Shown piece by piece: positions 13,752 through 14,507 of a DNA stretch of 14,507 nt. The stretch covers positions 1 through 14,507 of the forward strand of contig JBDNIO010000175.1 in assembly GCA_041688215.1 (NCBI GenBank), given 5' to 3'. Under the pieces are notes generated by a model. It was not told the origin of the DNA, ran no database searches, and saw only the letters and a list, made by a program, of their open reading frames with translations. Position numbers and translations under genes: made by a program. This DNA is from JBDNIO01 sp041688215. GTDB lineage: Bacteria; Pseudomonadota; Gammaproteobacteria; Nevskiales; Salinisphaeraceae. Within the stretch, counting starts at the first letter, position 1; every line of letters begins with the position of its first letter.

Positions 13752-14507
13752 ATGCCTTTCGCTATTCTGACCACAAAAGAAATTAATTCGGCCCAAGCGC
13801 GCAAAAAGCCCTGGCGGCTATACGATGGTGGCGGCTTGTACATTCAGATTCAGCCAAATGGCAACAGATTCTGGCGATATAAGTATTCCGTGCGCGGGCG
13901 TGAAAAAACGCTATCAATTGGACGTTGGCCAGAAATAACCCGCAGTGTCGCTCGCCAAGTGCATATGGACGCGCGTGCGCTTGTGCAACAAGATTTAGAC
14001 CCGTCCTTGGAGAAGCAAGCGCGTCGTAAAGCAAATGCGCACGCTGGTGAGCAGACGGTGGAGGCGGTGGGGCGCATCTGGTTCGAATCAATGAAGAGTG
14101 GCGACGCTTGGAGTTCCGGATACGCCGATAAGATCATTGGTCAAATGGAGATACATCTGTTCCCTGCCATTGGCGGTATTGCGGTTGATAGGCTTACCAC
14201 GTCGGATGTTGCCAGCATGCTGGAAAGAATCGTTATGGCGGGGTTCATTGAGACGGCACATCGTGTCAGGCGGTATACGCGGCTGATTTTAGAGTATGCG
14301 ATCGAGACTGGGCGGATGACAGTTCATCCCCCGTTACTGCCCAAAAAGGGAACTCTACCCAAGCTAAAGCCCACTCATCATGCTTCGATAAAAGACCCTA
14401 AAAAAATCGGCCCTTTGCTTTTGAAGATGGATCACTACAGCGGCAGTTTCGTTACCAAGTGCGCGCTGCACCTGTCGCCTCTGGTTTTTCTACGGCCTGG
14501 TGAGTTG
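13752..14507 (+). CDS. P4-type tyrosine integrase, N-terminal part (runs off the window)
   Basis: An open frame of 252 codons continues past the window end. It encodes the start of a site-specific tyrosine recombinase that integrates phages or genomic islands. Residues about 1-90 match the P4-integrase arm-binding (DUF4102-type) domain: LTTKEINSA, then WRLYDGGGLYIQIQPNG, FWRYKY and TLSIGRWPEITRSVARQ. Residues about 100-200 are the core-binding helical domain, with IWFESMKS, HLFPAIGGIAVDRLT and RRYTRLILEYAIETGR. The window ends on LRPGEL, where Arg248 should be the first catalytic arginine; the rest of the catalytic domain, including the His-x-x-Arg and Tyr, lies outside. GGAG 5 bases before the ATG supports the start. 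Its position 180 bp downstream of tRNA-Thr in the same direction is the classic arrangement for an island inserted at the tRNA 3' end. Confidence 0.9.
   Translation, partial: MPFAILTTKEINSAQARKKPWRLYDGGGLYIQIQPNGNRFWRYKYSVRGREKTLSIGRWPEITRSVARQVHMDARALVQQDLDPSLEKQARRKANAHAGEQTVEAVGRIWFESMKSGDAWSSGYADKIIGQMEIHLFPAIGGIAVDRLTTSDVASMLERIVMAGFIETAHRVRRYTRLILEYAIETGRMTVHPPLLPKKGTLPKLKPTHHASIKDPKKIGPLLLKMDHYSGSFVTKCALHLSPLVFLRPGEL

Overview
The window reads as a chromosomal segment of a gammaproteobacterium, probably from the broad Pseudomonas/Cellvibrio-like neighbourhood. The basis is the conserved block murJ-ribF-lspA facing a type IV pilus minor-pilin operon (fimT-pilV-pilW-pilX-pilY1-pilE), a thiO-type oxidase beside it, and an E. 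coli thrW-like tRNA-Thr(CGU). In well-known relatives this neighbourhood also holds ileS between ribF and lspA, and fkpB-ispH after lspA. All three are absent here.

Layout. 158-2669 (+): murJ and ribF, closely spaced. 2670-2880: no gene, only a double-hairpin REP-like repeat where ileS would be expected. 2881-3390 (+): lspA, converging with a PilE-like minor pilin (3399-3917, -). Upstream of that pilin, on its strand, lies the 3' end of a second pilY1 (3944-about 4428). It has lost its 5' part and is interrupted by a 38-bp palindromic insertion with a perfect 8-bp target duplication; removing the insert restores the reading frame. 4429-4910 holds no gene: it contains another REP-like repeat, a 147-bp relative of the 38-bp element with its own 8-bp target duplication, and an AT-rich stretch with TTT every 10 bp. 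4911-5999 (+): a ThiO-like glycine oxidase. 6006-12761 (-): a complete minor-pilin operon, transcribed fimT, pilV, pilW, pilX, pilY1, pilE, with start/stop overlaps at three of the junctions. 12902-13368 (+): a divergent, frameshifted PilE-like gene. 13436-13630: promoter, tRNA-Thr(CGU) and terminator. 13752 to the window end (+): the first 252 residues of a P4-type tyrosine integrase, marking the likely left edge of an integrated element at the tRNA.

Function. MurJ flips lipid II, RibF makes FMN/FAD, LspA matures lipoproteins, and ThiO feeds thiazole synthesis. The pil operon encodes the priming complex and the tip adhesin/sensor PilY1 of the type IV pilus. The sequence between lspA and thiO looks like the remains of a second, different minor-pilin operon, eroded by deletion and small-element insertion while the operon beyond thiO stayed intact.

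The most notable new item is the tiny palindromic mobile element family: two copies, each with an 8-bp target duplication, one only 38 bp long. No wholly new multi-gene system was found.
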